Assembly (NCBI RefSeq): GCF_003349955.1
Contig: NZ_QLKQ01000010.1
Coordinates: 1 to 64,000 of the forward strand
Reading direction: 5' to 3'
From: Azospirillum brasilense
GTDB taxonomy: Bacteria > Pseudomonadota > Alphaproteobacteria > Azospirillales > Azospirillaceae
DNA length: 64,000 bases
Below the pieces are notes generated by a model that saw only the letters and a list, made by a program, of their open reading frames with translations, was not told the origin of the DNA and made no database searches. Shown here one piece after another: positions 36,674 through 49,281 of the stretch. Position 1 is the stretch's first letter. The number at the start of each line of letters is the position of its first letter. The translations under genes were made by a program, and so were the position numbers.

Positions 36674-36999
36674 AGCGTGATCTCCAAGGCTTTGATCGCG
36701 TCATGTTCGAGCGTGAAGCGATAGGTGAAGCGGATGGGGCTGCCCTTGAAGTCGCCATGGGCAGGGCCTTCGGCCACGACTTGGCCGTTCTCGTCGCGAA
36801 CAGTGTCCGGCGTGAAGATGGCCTTGACCGCGATCACCTCGTCTTCAAACAAGGCTCGCAGCTCGGCGTGGCCCTTGTGAGGTTTTCCATTGTCCAAGAG
36901 GACCGCGTCGGCGGCAAATGGCTTCAGCATGCCGTCCACATCGAGTTGTGCATTGGCCTCGACATAGTCGGCTATGGGTTTGGGCAGTTCGATCGACAT
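36670..36999 (-). CDS. NTF2-like / SnoaL-type small protein
   Basis: 109 residues with the cone-shaped NTF2-like pattern: PIADYVEANAQLDVDGMLKP, FAADAVLLDNGKPHKGHAEL, then IRFTYRFTLEHDAIKALEI. Members are small-molecule isomerases, hydrolases or ligand-binding proteins. It is the first gene of a two-gene operon with the SDR, divergent from a LysR regulator that probably controls both. Confidence 0.88.
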   Translation of the reverse strand: MSIELPKPIADYVEANAQLDVDGMLKPFAADAVLLDNGKPHKGHAELRALFEDEVIAVKAIFTPDTVRDENGQVVAEGPAHGDFKGSPIRFTYRFTLEHDAIKALEITL

Positions 37000-37095
37000 C
37001 GCTCGGCTCCGTGACGTTGCAAGGTTGATTTAGAGCCAAACATCCATCACGATAATCGGGGTAAATTGACATTCGGCATCGCGAAAAGCGGGACA

Positions 37096-38016
37096 ATGTC
37101 GAAACACGGTCTGATCGAGTTTGACGCTGTTCTCGCCATTGCGCGGCGTGGATCGTTCCGGGCAGCGGCGCTGGAACTTGGCCTGTCGACCACCGCGCTG
37201 AGCAACGTCATCGGGAAGCTGGAGCGCCAACTCGGCGTCCGACTGTTCAATCGCACGACCCGGAGCGTCTCCCTGACCGACGCCGGGCGGCAGTTCGTGG
37301 ACAAAATCGGTCCCGCGCTCCAGGACATCCACGAGGCGATGGAAAACGCCCAGTCGCAGCAGGATACGCCATCGGGCACCTTGCGGATCAACAGCTTTGC
37401 CGCGGCCGCGCGTGAGATCCTTCCCCTCCTGCTCCAGTTCCTGCGGCTCCATCCGCAGGTCCATGTCGATCTCGTCACCGAAGGCCGGCTCGTCGACATC
37501 GTCGCGGACGGCTTCGATCTCGGCATCCGCACCGCGGACCTCGTCCCCAGCGACATGATCGCGGTGCCGCTCGGTCCGCGCCGCCGCTATGCGGTGGTTG
37601 CATCACCGGGCTATTTCCGGACCCGCGACCGGCCAAGCGACCGGCCAAAGTCGCCCTCCGACCTGCTGTCCCATCCGTGCATCCGTGTCAGGCTGCCCAA
37701 TGGAGCGCTTTATCGGTGGCAGTTCGAGAAGGGGGGACAGCCGATCCAGATCGACGTGGACGGCCCGATCACCCTGGACGAGGCCAGCCTCGCCCGCATG
37801 GCGGTGCTGGAGGATATGGGGATCGGTTTCTTCATGGAGTCCGACGTTCAAGGCGACCTTGCCGCCGGCCGCCTCGTTCGCATTCTCGAAGACTGGACCC
37901 CGCCACTGGAGCAGCTTTGCCTCTACTATCCCAGCCGGCGGCACCCGTCTGCCGCGTTCAAAGCATTCATTGATCTTGCCCGGAAATGTTCTGCTGCAAA
38001 AACTGCGACGGCTTGA
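37096..38016 (+). CDS. LysR-family transcriptional regulator
   Basis: 306 residues from the ATG at 37096; a TTG start at 37066 is less likely. The N-terminal HTH is typical: [41 protein letters not shown] and [13 protein letters not shown]. The C-terminal substrate-binding fold is complete ([20 protein letters not shown]). It belongs to the AaeR/DmlR-like group and probably controls the divergent NTF2-SDR operon. Its 3' end overlaps a minus-strand ORF. Confidence 0.93.
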   Translation: MSKHGLIEFDAVLAIARRGSFRAAALELGLSTTALSNVIGKLERQLGVRLFNRTTRSVSLTDAGRQFVDKIGPALQDIHEAMENAQSQQDTPSGTLRINSFAAAAREILPLLLQFLRLHPQVHVDLVTEGRLVDIVADGFDLGIRTADLVPSDMIAVPLGPRRRYAVVASPGYFRTRDRPSDRPKSPSDLLSHPCIRVRLPNGALYRWQFEKGGQPIQIDVDGPITLDEASLARMAVLEDMGIGFFMESDVQGDLAAGRLVRILEDWTPPLEQLCLYYPSRRHPSAAFKAFIDLARKCSAAKTATA

Positions 38017-38353
38017 TCGCCGCCGCAGGGTTCCATTGCAAAAATTGACGGCGGGCGGCGATCGCCCCGCCCTTTCGCGACACCCGCGCCGCAGCCTGAT
38101 AATGGCCGCGCTCAGTCAATTTATCATTGGCGCACAGCAGGCCGAGCCGGTACAGCGCACGCCACGTCTGCCCCGACCCGCCGTGCCCCGACCCGCCTTG
38201 CATCGACCGCCCGGCCAGATGCGCCCAGGGCTTGCCCCGATGGTGGCTTATCACCGCCGGCGACAACGTGAGAAGCTGCGCAAGCACGGCATCCCGGTGC
38301 AGCCCGATGACTGAGGCCTCTGCCGCTGCCGTTTCAGAACTTTCGCGAGACAC
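37967..38353 (-). CDS. hypothetical protein, winged-helix-like
   Basis: Up to 128 residues; the start is uncertain (GTG at 38353 or 38287). The central part looks genuinely coding: [20 protein letters not shown] followed by [20 protein letters not shown]. The T..AL...GLL...LTE.G pattern resembles the wing of a MarR-like DNA-binding fold. It overlaps the 3' ends of both the LysR gene and the TonB-receptor gene, which is unusual and lowers confidence. Confidence 0.4.
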   Translation of the reverse strand: MSRESSETAAAEASVIGLHRDAVLAQLLTLSPAVISHHRGKPWAHLAGRSMQGGSGHGGSGQTWRALYRLGLLCANDKLTERGHYQAAARVSRKGGAIAARRQFLQWNPAAAIKPSQFLQQNISGQDQ

Positions 38354-40754
38354 GGGCGGTGACGGTCAGCGGTTCGTTGAGGTAGCACATCGACTGCGTC
38401 GCGTTCCTGGTGCAGGAATACTCGACTTCGCGGTCCAGGAGGTTGCGGACATTGACCGACAGGCGCCACGCCTCGGTGGTGTAGCGCACCATCATCTCGT
38501 CCATCACATAGCCGGCGGTGGTGACGTTGCTGGAAGTGTTGGTGGTCTTGCCGACGAAGCGCAGGCCGCCGCCCAGCCCGAAGCCTTCCAGCGGCCCGTC
38601 CTGCACGCCGTAATCCAGCCACAGCGACGCGGTGTGGATCGGCTGGTCGGACTGCTGGCGGCCGATCTCGCTGGCGATGTTGCTCTTGGTCACCTCGATC
38701 GGGTTGTAGGTGTAGGCGGCGACGGCGTTCAGCCCCTGGGCCAGCCCCATGGTCAGCCCCAGCTCGACGCCCTGCGACTTCACCTCGCCGGTCTGCACGC
38801 TGCACCGGCTGCCGTTGCACAGGTGGGTCGGGTCGGGATCGGTTGTCAGCACATTCTGCTTGCGCAGGTCGAACAGGGCGATGGTCGCCAGCAGGTTGGT
38901 GCCCTGCGGCTCGTACTTCACGCCGATCTCGTACTGACGGCCGGTGGTGGGCTGGAAGCGGGAGCCGCCCCAGGCGGTGCCCGATTGCGGCTCAAAGGAT
39001 TCGGCGTAGCTGGCGTAGGGGACCAGACCGAAACCGGTCTTGTAGGCGACGCCCATGCGGCCGGTGTAGGCGTTCTGGTAAGCGAGGCCACTGGAGACGC
39101 CGGGGAAATCGCGGCGGCCGCCCAGCAGGAAGACCCAGTTCTCGCCAACCGAGATCTGGTCCTGGACATAGACGCCGAGCATGCGGCTGTCCACGTCATC
39201 GATCGAGACCGCCGGTTCCGATCCGTAACGCCCGTAGACCGGGTTGAACAGGTTGAGGGAGGTCTCGGCCGACCGCGAACCGTAACCGTCCTTCATGGTC
39301 AGATAGGAATAATCCACTCCACCCAACAGCGTGTGGTCGGTGGAAAGGACGGAGAATTTCCCCTCGGCACGGGCGTCGAACGCATAGGTCTCGGCATCCT
39401 GGGCGTAGACATACTGGGCGCGGTTCATCATCCGGCCGTTGGCCTGGAAACTGCCGGGCCAGATCTGCCGGTAATCCAGATCGTATTTCGCATAGCGGCC
39501 GCCGAAGGAGAATTTCAGACTGTCATTGACCGCATGCTCGGCCAGCAGGGTCAGCTGGGTCTGTTCCTGCTGAAAGCGGTCGTGGTCCGGCTCGCCCATG
39601 TAGGTCTTCGGGTTGGTCGTGCCGGCCGCCGTGGTGTAGCGGCGGCGCGGCGTCCAGCCCCGGCTGTCGTCCGTCTGATAGACGGCGGACAGCGTGACGC
39701 TGGTTCCCTGCTGCGGTCTCCAGGTCAGCGAAGGCGCGATCATCTTGCGGTCGGCCCGGTCATGCTCGATTCCGTTCAGGCCGTTGCTGTCCTGGACAGC
39801 GGTGGTGATGCGGTAGAGCAACTCCTTGTCCTGGTTCAGCGGGCCGGTGATGTCGCCTTCGATGCGCTTCCAGTCGTTGGAGCCGTATTCCACCGCGACC
39901 TCGGCCGACTGGACGTCCTGCGGCCGCTTGCTGACCATGTTGATGAGGCCGCCGGGAACGCTCTGGCCGTACATGACGGAAGCCGGACCGCGCAGAATCT
40001 CGACCCGCTCCATCAGGAAGGAATCCATCCGCTGCCAGCTCTGACCGGCGACCTTCAGCCCGTCGCGGTAATAGGTGGTGGTGACCGGGAAGCCGCGCAT
40101 CTTGTACCAGGAGCTGCGCGAATCGCCGACCGAGCCGTAGGACAGCACGACGCCCGGCGTGTATTTGACGGCATCCTCCAGGGTCTGGACATTGCGCGCC
40201 TCCAGCTCCTCCGCACCGACGACGCTGATGCTCTGCGGCGTCTCGACCAGCGGGGTGTCGGTCTTGGTGGCGCCGGCGGAACGGGTCGCCACATAGCCCG
40301 GCACCGGGCCATAGGCGCTCTCGCGCCCTGCCCCGCCGCCCAGCACCGTCACCGGATCGAGCAGGACAGCGCCGGCGGCGGCGACCTTCTCCAGCGTGAC
40401 GGTCTTGGGGCCGGTGAAACGCCAGGTGAAGCCACTGCCGGCCAGCAGCTGGTTGAGCGCGTCGACCGGTGTGGCGGTGACGTCCAGGCCCGGGCTGGAC
40501 AGCCCCTGCACCGCCGGGGCCGAGAAGAGCAGGCGGAGCCCGGCCTGATCGGCAAAGGCGGTCAGCGCGGTGTCGAGCGATTGGGCGGGAACGCTGAAAT
40601 GCATCGCCGGCTCCGCACCGGCCTGGGCGACGGTGGTGGCAACAGCGGCGGCGGCATGGGACACCGGCAGGGCGGCGAGAGCCGCGCAAGCGGTGGACAG
40701 CAGAAGAAACCGGCGAAATCCTCGCCCGACAATGCGAACAGCCCGAACGGCCAT
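38334..40754 (-). CDS. TonB-dependent siderophore receptor with signalling (STN) domain
   Basis: 806 residues. After a signal sequence (RFLLLSTACAALAALPVSHAA) comes an STN domain at about residues 50-120 (FSVPAQSLDTALTAFADQAG). The plug follows (TPQSISVVGAEELEARNVQT and GPASVMYGQSVPGGLINMVS), then a 22-strand barrel ending in the outer-membrane signature VTARVSRKF with terminal Phe. Such FecA/FpvA-type receptors import ferric siderophores and signal through FecR to an ECF sigma factor, both encoded just upstream. The siderophore is unknown. An internal CNGSRC pair sits in an extracellular loop. Confidence 0.95.
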   Translation of the reverse strand: MAVRAVRIVGRGFRRFLLLSTACAALAALPVSHAAAAVATTVAQAGAEPAMHFSVPAQSLDTALTAFADQAGLRLLFSAPAVQGLSSPGLDVTATPVDALNQLLAGSGFTWRFTGPKTVTLEKVAAAGAVLLDPVTVLGGGAGRESAYGPVPGYVATRSAGATKTDTPLVETPQSISVVGAEELEARNVQTLEDAVKYTPGVVLSYGSVGDSRSSWYKMRGFPVTTTYYRDGLKVAGQSWQRMDSFLMERVEILRGPASVMYGQSVPGGLINMVSKRPQDVQSAEVAVEYGSNDWKRIEGDITGPLNQDKELLYRITTAVQDSNGLNGIEHDRADRKMIAPSLTWRPQQGTSVTLSAVYQTDDSRGWTPRRRYTTAAGTTNPKTYMGEPDHDRFQQEQTQLTLLAEHAVNDSLKFSFGGRYAKYDLDYRQIWPGSFQANGRMMNRAQYVYAQDAETYAFDARAEGKFSVLSTDHTLLGGVDYSYLTMKDGYGSRSAETSLNLFNPVYGRYGSEPAVSIDDVDSRMLGVYVQDQISVGENWVFLLGGRRDFPGVSSGLAYQNAYTGRMGVAYKTGFGLVPYASYAESFEPQSGTAWGGSRFQPTTGRQYEIGVKYEPQGTNLLATIALFDLRKQNVLTTDPDPTHLCNGSRCSVQTGEVKSQGVELGLTMGLAQGLNAVAAYTYNPIEVTKSNIASEIGRQQSDQPIHTASLWLDYGVQDGPLEGFGLGGGLRFVGKTTNTSSNVTTAGYVMDEMMVRYTTEAWRLSVNVRNLLDREVEYSCTRNATQSMCYLNEPLTVTARVSRKF

Positions 40755-40943
40755 TGCAATCCCCTTGGTGGCAGTCGTTCACAAAGCGGGACGCCCCCGA
40801 TCAGCGAATGCAAATCATTCGCGTCCCACCAAAGGACGGATGGCGAATGGCCAAGTGACAGCGGCCTGGATGAGATTTTCGGCGATTTCGCAAAAAACTT
40901 CGGGGCGGTTCCCGACGCCGCCCCTGCCCCCCTGCCGCAGCCT

Positions 40944-41933
40944 CTACCGCAGAACGGTCAGCAACGGCAGCTGCAGCACCCTGACCGGCAGGGCCTGCTC
41001 GATGGCGCGCAGCATGGCGTCCTGGTCGTCCAACTCGAAGACCCCGGTCACCGGCAGGCGCTCCAGTTCCGGGTTGACGACGACGACGCGGCCGGAGCGG
41101 TAACGGCTTATCTCGGCCGCGACCTCGACCAGCGGACGCTGGTTGAAGATCAGCTTGCCGCGCCGCCACGCCGTCGCCACCGCCTCGTTCACCCGTTGCG
41201 GCACCGGCTCGCCGCCGGCCCCGCCATAACCCGCCCCCTGTCCGGCAAGCAGGCGCACCGGCCCGCCGGCGGCGGCGGTCACCTCGACGATGCCCTCGCT
41301 GACGGTGACACGCACCTCGTCGCCGTCGCTGCGGACGGCGAAGGCGGTGCCGATGGCTCGCGTCTCGCCGCCGCGCGCCGCCACCACGAAGGGCCGGTCA
41401 GGATCCTTCGCCACCGCGAAGAAGGCTTCGCCGGTGGTCAGGACGATGCGCCGTTCCGCCGCGGTGAAGCGGACCGAGAGGGCGGTCGAGGTGTTGAGCA
41501 CCACCACCGAGCCGTCGGGCAGGGAGACCTCGCGACGCTCTCCCGGCCGGGTGGCGTGGTCGGCGGTCAGCCCGGCCAGCGGGCCGAACAGTCCGGAGGC
41601 CGCCACCAGCGCGGCAGCCGACGCCGCCATGGCGCCAGTCATCACGGCACGGCGCCCCAGGTGTCCCGGCCGCCGGTCCGGACCGCGGAGCATCCCGCCC
41701 GCCGGCAGGAACTGCGGCCGGCTGCGCAGGGTTTCGCGCCGGGAGAACTCAGCCGCCGTCGCGGTGTGACCGATGTCGTGCCACAGCGCCTCGGCCGAGC
41801 GGGCGGCCTGCTCGTGGGCCGGGCTGCGGGCGCGCCATGCCACGAACTCGTCCGGACCGGCCGTGCCGAAGCCGACGCGGACCAGCCAATCAAGCGCTTC
41901 CTCATCGAGGATGGAGGCATTCGGATCGGACAT
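40944..41933 (-). CDS. FecR-type anti-sigma / sigma regulator
   Basis: 329 residues from MSDPNASILDEEALDWLVRV at 41933; the frame runs to an ATG at 41975. The N-terminal DUF4880-type anti-sigma part (AHEQAARSAEALWHDIGHT) is followed by one transmembrane segment (AVMTGAMAASAAALVAASGL). The periplasmic FecR domain comes next (GERREVSLPDGSVVVLNTST, then VRFTAAERRIVLTTGEAFF) with a C-terminal secretin/TonB-N-like stretch. It passes the receptor signal to the sigma factor. It lies between sigma and receptor genes in one direction. Confidence 0.92.
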   Translation of the reverse strand: MSDPNASILDEEALDWLVRVGFGTAGPDEFVAWRARSPAHEQAARSAEALWHDIGHTATAAEFSRRETLRSRPQFLPAGGMLRGPDRRPGHLGRRAVMTGAMAASAAALVAASGLFGPLAGLTADHATRPGERREVSLPDGSVVVLNTSTALSVRFTAAERRIVLTTGEAFFAVAKDPDRPFVVAARGGETRAIGTAFAVRSDGDEVRVTVSEGIVEVTAAAGGPVRLLAGQGAGYGGAGGEPVPQRVNEAVATAWRRGKLIFNQRPLVEVAAEISRYRSGRVVVVNPELERLPVTGVFELDDQDAMLRAIEQALPVRVLQLPLLTVLR

Positions 41934-42024
41934 CGGCGGACAGCCTGTGGCGGAAGGACGGGGCGTCTCTACCATAGGACGTTTTCCGGCGGCGACAGCG
42001 ACAGGAGCGGCATCACGATTTTCC

Positions 42025-42552
42025 CTACGATCTTTCGCTGTCCAGCCGCTGGCGCCACGTCCGGCAATGCTGCATGGCCTGGGCCACGTATTTCGTGACC
42101 ATGCTTTCCGAAACCCCGAGGCGGACGGCGATCTCGGCCTGGGACAGGCCGCCGAGCCGGTGCAGCAGCAGGGCCTCGCGCGGTTTGGCCGGCAAGGCCT
42201 GCAAGGCCTCGTCGAGCAGGCGCAGCCGCTCCTTGGACAGCACCGCCTCGTCCGGCGAAACGGCGTCGTCGGCCACCGCCGCGACCTCGGTCGCGACCGT
42301 CTCGGTCGAGACCAGCCATTTGTCCCGGCGCAGCCGGTCGATCGACAGGTTGCGGGCGACCCTCAGGATATAGGCACGGAGGTTGCCGATCGGCTTTTCA
42401 GATTCCTGGATCGCCGCAAGCCGGAAATAGGTGTCCTGCGCCACGTCGGCGGCGTGGTCGGCATCGCCGGTCCGCCAGATCAGGAAGCGCAGCAAATCCC
42501 CGTAATGCTCCTGGAACCCCGCAACCAGACCGGGCTTTTCCCTGTCCCCCAT
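42025..42552 (-). CDS. ECF RNA polymerase sigma factor, FecI type
   Basis: 175 residues with region 2 (DHAADVAQDTYFRLAAIQES, then LRAYILRVARNLSIDRLRRD) and region 4 (LQALPAKPREALLLHRLGGL, SQAEIAVRLGVSESMVTKYV). The FecI-type iron-starvation sigma activates the linked receptor. It is the first gene of the sigma-FecR-receptor set, and a Fur-box-like site lies about 50 bp before its ATG. Spacing to FecR is 91 bp. Confidence 0.94.
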   Translation of the reverse strand: MGDREKPGLVAGFQEHYGDLLRFLIWRTGDADHAADVAQDTYFRLAAIQESEKPIGNLRAYILRVARNLSIDRLRRDKWLVSTETVATEVAAVADDAVSPDEAVLSKERLRLLDEALQALPAKPREALLLHRLGGLSQAEIAVRLGVSESMVTKYVAQAMQHCRTWRQRLDSERS

Positions 42553-42601
42553 ACCCTGCCTTCCCGGTTCCCCAGCCAGTGGCGGGCAGCCTAACTCAAT
42601 T

Positions 42602-42620
42602 GATAATGATTCTCAAAAGC
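42602..42620. promoter_or_regulatory. Fur box upstream of the ECF sigma gene
   Basis: GATAATGATTCTCAAAAGC matches 14 of 19 positions of GATAATGATAATCATTATC, including the complete left half. It would let Fe-Fur repress the sigma gene. The rest of the 395-bp gap to 42947 contains an AT-rich tract (about 42830-42895) that probably holds the promoter of the plus-strand gene. Confidence 0.7.
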
Positions 42621-42947
42621 GAATCGACACCGCGCCCGGCTACCGGAGCCCGCCTGCTGTGGAGACCGTCGAAAGTGGTCTGAAAGCCGTTTTCGCGAAA
42701 CCCGGCGCGAATCCTTGCAGCAACGCTCGGTGGAATGAGCGCCGCCGCGAAGGTTCGCCCCGCCACCCTCCCGCAACGGCCCCGGATCGTTACAGGAACA
42801 TTTCCACGAGGAAGCATTGTTTCTCCGAGGAAACTTAAAGATTGTCTTATGAAAGATATCATCAATTGCAAGTAAGCGTATTTTGGTTTTAATCTCCGCG
42901 AACCGATTGGGGGCCGAACAGGTGATCGGTCGAAGGGGAGCGGCGCA

Positions 42948-44594
42948 ATGACGGCAGGTATGGTGAAGAGTGGGTTGGTCCGGCTGGGCAGGGTGTTGCC
43001 GACCGCGGCCCTGATCGCGGTCGCGGCTCTGGCGGGCGCCGGAGCTCTGCAGAAGGCCGAGGCGGCGTCGACGCTGGTCTTCTGTTCGGAAGGCAACCCG
43101 GACAATCTGGCCCCGGCGCTGGCCCGCACCAACACCAGCTTCGACGCGATCCTGCACGCCTACGACACGCTGGTGCGATTCGATGCGGAATCGAAGAGCA
43201 TCGTGCCCGCGCTGGCGGAGTCCTGGACCATCTCGCCGGACGGCACCGTCTACACCTTCAAGCTGCGGCCCGGCGTGCGCTTCCACGACACGCCCGGCTA
43301 CACGCCGACGCGCCCGCTGACCTCCGCCGACGTGCTGTTCAGCTTCTTCCGGCAATGGCACAAGGACCACCTGTACCATTCGGTCGGAAACGGGGCCTAC
43401 AACTACTTCAACGACCTCTCCATGGGCTCGATCCTGAAGTCGATCGAGGCGGTGGACGACCTGACGGTGCGCTTCACCCTCAACCGGCCGCAGGCCCCCT
43501 TCCTGGCCAACCTGTCGATGGTCTTCGCCGCCATCACCTCGGCGGAATACGCCGACACCATGACCAAGCGCGGCACGCCGGAGCTGTTCGACCGGGAGCC
43601 GGTGGGGACCGGCGCCTTCCAGCTCCTCTCCTACCAGAAGGACAACCTGCTTCAGTACAAGGCGTTCGAGGGGCATTGGGCCGGGCGGCCGCCGCTGGAC
43701 AATCTGGTCTTCGCCATCACCCCCAACGCCACGGTCCGGCTGAACCGGCTGCAGGCCGGCGAATGCCACGTCATGCCCTACCCCAACCTGACCGACCTGC
43801 CGAAGATCCGCAACAGCCCGTCGCTGACCCTGCTGCGGCAGGAGGGCTACAACGTCGCCTTCCTCACCTTCAACGTGGAGCGGAAGCCGCTGGACGACGT
43901 GCGGGTGCGCCGGGCGCTCAGCATGGCCATCGACAAGGAGACGCTGGTGGACGCGCTCTACGGCGACACCGGGCGCACGGCGAAGAATCCGTTGCCGCCG
44001 ACGAGCTGGGGCTACAACGACGCCATCGCCGACATCCCCTACGACCCCAAGGGCGCGAGCCAGCTCCTGGCCGAGGCCGGCTACGCCAACGGTTTCGAGA
44101 TCGAGCTGTGGCACATGCCGGTGGCCCGGCCCTACATGCCCGCCGGCAAGCGGGCGGCGGAAATGATGGCCAACGATCTGGCCCAGGTCGGCGTCAAGGC
44201 CACCCTGGTGACCGACGACTGGTCGGTCTACATGAAGCGGCTGATGAACGGCGACCACCAGCTGGGCATGATCGGCTGGACCGGCGACAACAGCGACCCG
44301 GACAATTTCCTCTACACGCTGCTGAGCTGCGAGGGAGCCCGCAAGGGCGGCGGCAACATGGGCAAATGGTGCGACCGCAGCTTCGACGACGTCATCATCG
44401 AGGCCAAGCAGACCACCGATGTCGCCAAGCGCACCGCCCTGTACCACCGGGCGCAGGAGATCTTCAAGGATCAGGCGCCCTGGCTGCCGCTGGCCCATTC
44501 CATGGTGTTCATGGTGCTGCGCGAGGAGGTGAAGGGGTATCAAATGAATCCCTTCGGCCTGCACCTGTTCCACCGCGTCGACCTCGCCCAGTGA
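42948..44594 (+). CDS. periplasmic solute-binding protein, Dpp/Opp (SBP_bac_5) family
   Basis: 548 residues. AAGGGGAG sets the ATG at 42948; the signal peptide is LIAVAALAGAGALQKAEAA. The family pattern is clear: LAESWTISPDGTVYTFKLRP near residue 90, then RRALSMAIDKETLVDALYGD and MGKWCDRSFDDVI. It is closest in style to DppA. No permease or ATPase genes accompany it. Instead a hybrid sensor kinase starts 40 bp later, so it may present a ligand to that sensor or serve a transporter encoded elsewhere. Confidence 0.93.
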   Translation: MTAGMVKSGLVRLGRVLPTAALIAVAALAGAGALQKAEAASTLVFCSEGNPDNLAPALARTNTSFDAILHAYDTLVRFDAESKSIVPALAESWTISPDGTVYTFKLRPGVRFHDTPGYTPTRPLTSADVLFSFFRQWHKDHLYHSVGNGAYNYFNDLSMGSILKSIEAVDDLTVRFTLNRPQAPFLANLSMVFAAITSAEYADTMTKRGTPELFDREPVGTGAFQLLSYQKDNLLQYKAFEGHWAGRPPLDNLVFAITPNATVRLNRLQAGECHVMPYPNLTDLPKIRNSPSLTLLRQEGYNVAFLTFNVERKPLDDVRVRRALSMAIDKETLVDALYGDTGRTAKNPLPPTSWGYNDAIADIPYDPKGASQLLAEAGYANGFEIELWHMPVARPYMPAGKRAAEMMANDLAQVGVKATLVTDDWSVYMKRLMNGDHQLGMIGWTGDNSDPDNFLYTLLSCEGARKGGGNMGKWCDRSFDDVIIEAKQTTDVAKRTALYHRAQEIFKDQAPWLPLAHSMVFMVLREEVKGYQMNPFGLHLFHRVDLAQ

Positions 44595-44634
44595 GCGGCG
44601 GTATGAGCGGCGCTATGAGCGGTGGCGCGCGGTG

Positions 44635-48291
<3,657 letters not shown>

Positions 48292-48307
48292 ACAAGGGTA
48301 GCCCATT

Positions 48308-48727
48308 ATGGCGGTAGATTACGCGAAGCTGAGCATCCTGGTCGTCGAAGACGACAACTTCACCCGCGGCCTGATCCGCAAGGTGCTGAAGGAGATCGGG
48401 GTCCGCTCGATCCTGGAATCCTCGAACGGCAAGGACGGGCTGATGGAGGTGGTGCGCACACGCCCGGACATCGTCTTCTGCGACATCCACATGGCGCCGA
48501 TGAACGGCAAGCAGTTCCTCCAGGGCGTGCGCGGGATCAAGGTGAAGGACGTGGACAAGACCCCGGTGATCTTCCTGACCGGCGACGCCGACCTCAGCAC
48601 CGTGCGCTTCGCCAAGGAGCACAACGTCAACGGCTATCTGGTGAAGCCGATCAGTCTCGCCAAGCTGCGCGACAGCATCGACGCGGTGGTGTCCAGCAAC
48701 GTCGGCATGACGCAATGGCTGACCTGA
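48308..48727 (+). CDS. single-domain CheY-like response regulator
   Basis: 139 residues, a receiver domain only: acidic pair in LVVEDDNFTR, phospho-acceptor Asp59 in DIVFCDIHMAPMNG, Thr in VIFLTGDAD and Lys in GYLVKPISLAKL. No output domain. It starts 17 bp after the hybrid kinase stop and is probably its phosphorelay target. It could act on motility or on another kinase. Confidence 0.93.
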   Translation: MAVDYAKLSILVVEDDNFTRGLIRKVLKEIGVRSILESSNGKDGLMEVVRTRPDIVFCDIHMAPMNGKQFLQGVRGIKVKDVDKTPVIFLTGDADLSTVRFAKEHNVNGYLVKPISLAKLRDSIDAVVSSNVGMTQWLT

Positions 48728-48834
48728 AACCAGCCCGCTTCCGTCATTGGAAACACCCTGACGCGACCGGAGAAACCGTCGCTCTCAAGCCATGAGCCGA
48801 TAAACGCCCCGCGTTTTTGTTTTTTCGCCCCGCA

Positions 48835-48861
48835 TGTCACAGTCCGGGGGTGGGCGTTGTC
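48835..48861 (+). promoter_or_regulatory. ECF41-type promoter
   Basis: TGTCACA (48835-48841), 16 bp, then TGTC (48858-48861). The published ECF41 target consensus is TGTCACA near -35 and CGTC near -10, so this differs at one base. It lies 37 bp before the monooxygenase ATG and upstream of the ECF41 gene itself. Confidence 0.65.
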
Positions 48862-48897
48862 ATTTCCCCCGTGGCTGCATTTTCAAGGGAGACGACG

Positions 48898-49233
48898 ATG
48901 GCCAAGCACACAGCGACGATTGATTCCCGGTCCCCGTGCCTGACGCTGATAAACGTTTATGGGGTCGAGCCGGAGACGCAGGCCGACCTGGCGAAGGCGC
49001 TGTCGGAGGCGACCGAGAGCACCATCCGCCACCAGCCCGGCTTCCTGTCGGTCTGCATCCACAGCAGCCTCGACGGCAAGACGGTCGTCAACTACGCCCA
49101 GTGGGCCTCCAGGGAGCATTTCGAGGGTTTCATGAGGAAGCCCGAGACGCAGGAGCAACTGAAGATGTTCGCGGGTCTCGCAAAATCGGTCGCGCCCAGC
49201 CTTTATACGGTCAGCGCCGTTCACGCGGCCTGA
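48898..49233 (+). CDS. antibiotic biosynthesis monooxygenase (ABM) domain protein
   Basis: 111 residues from the ATG at 48898 (AAGGGAG upstream). Dimeric ferredoxin-like ABM fold: LINVYGVEPETQADLAKALS, HQPGFLSVCIHSSLDGKTVV, NYAQWASREHFEGFM. Members are cofactor-free monooxygenases or heme/quinone-handling proteins. ECF41 sigma genes usually sit beside a small oxidoreductase-type gene such as this, which they transcribe. It is in an operon with the next gene. Confidence 0.88.
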   Translation: MAKHTATIDSRSPCLTLINVYGVEPETQADLAKALSEATESTIRHQPGFLSVCIHSSLDGKTVVNYAQWASREHFEGFMRKPETQEQLKMFAGLAKSVAPSLYTVSAVHAA

Positions 49234-49281
49234 GGAAAGCATGACGATGGCATGATGATGGCATGATGAGGCCGCAGGGTC

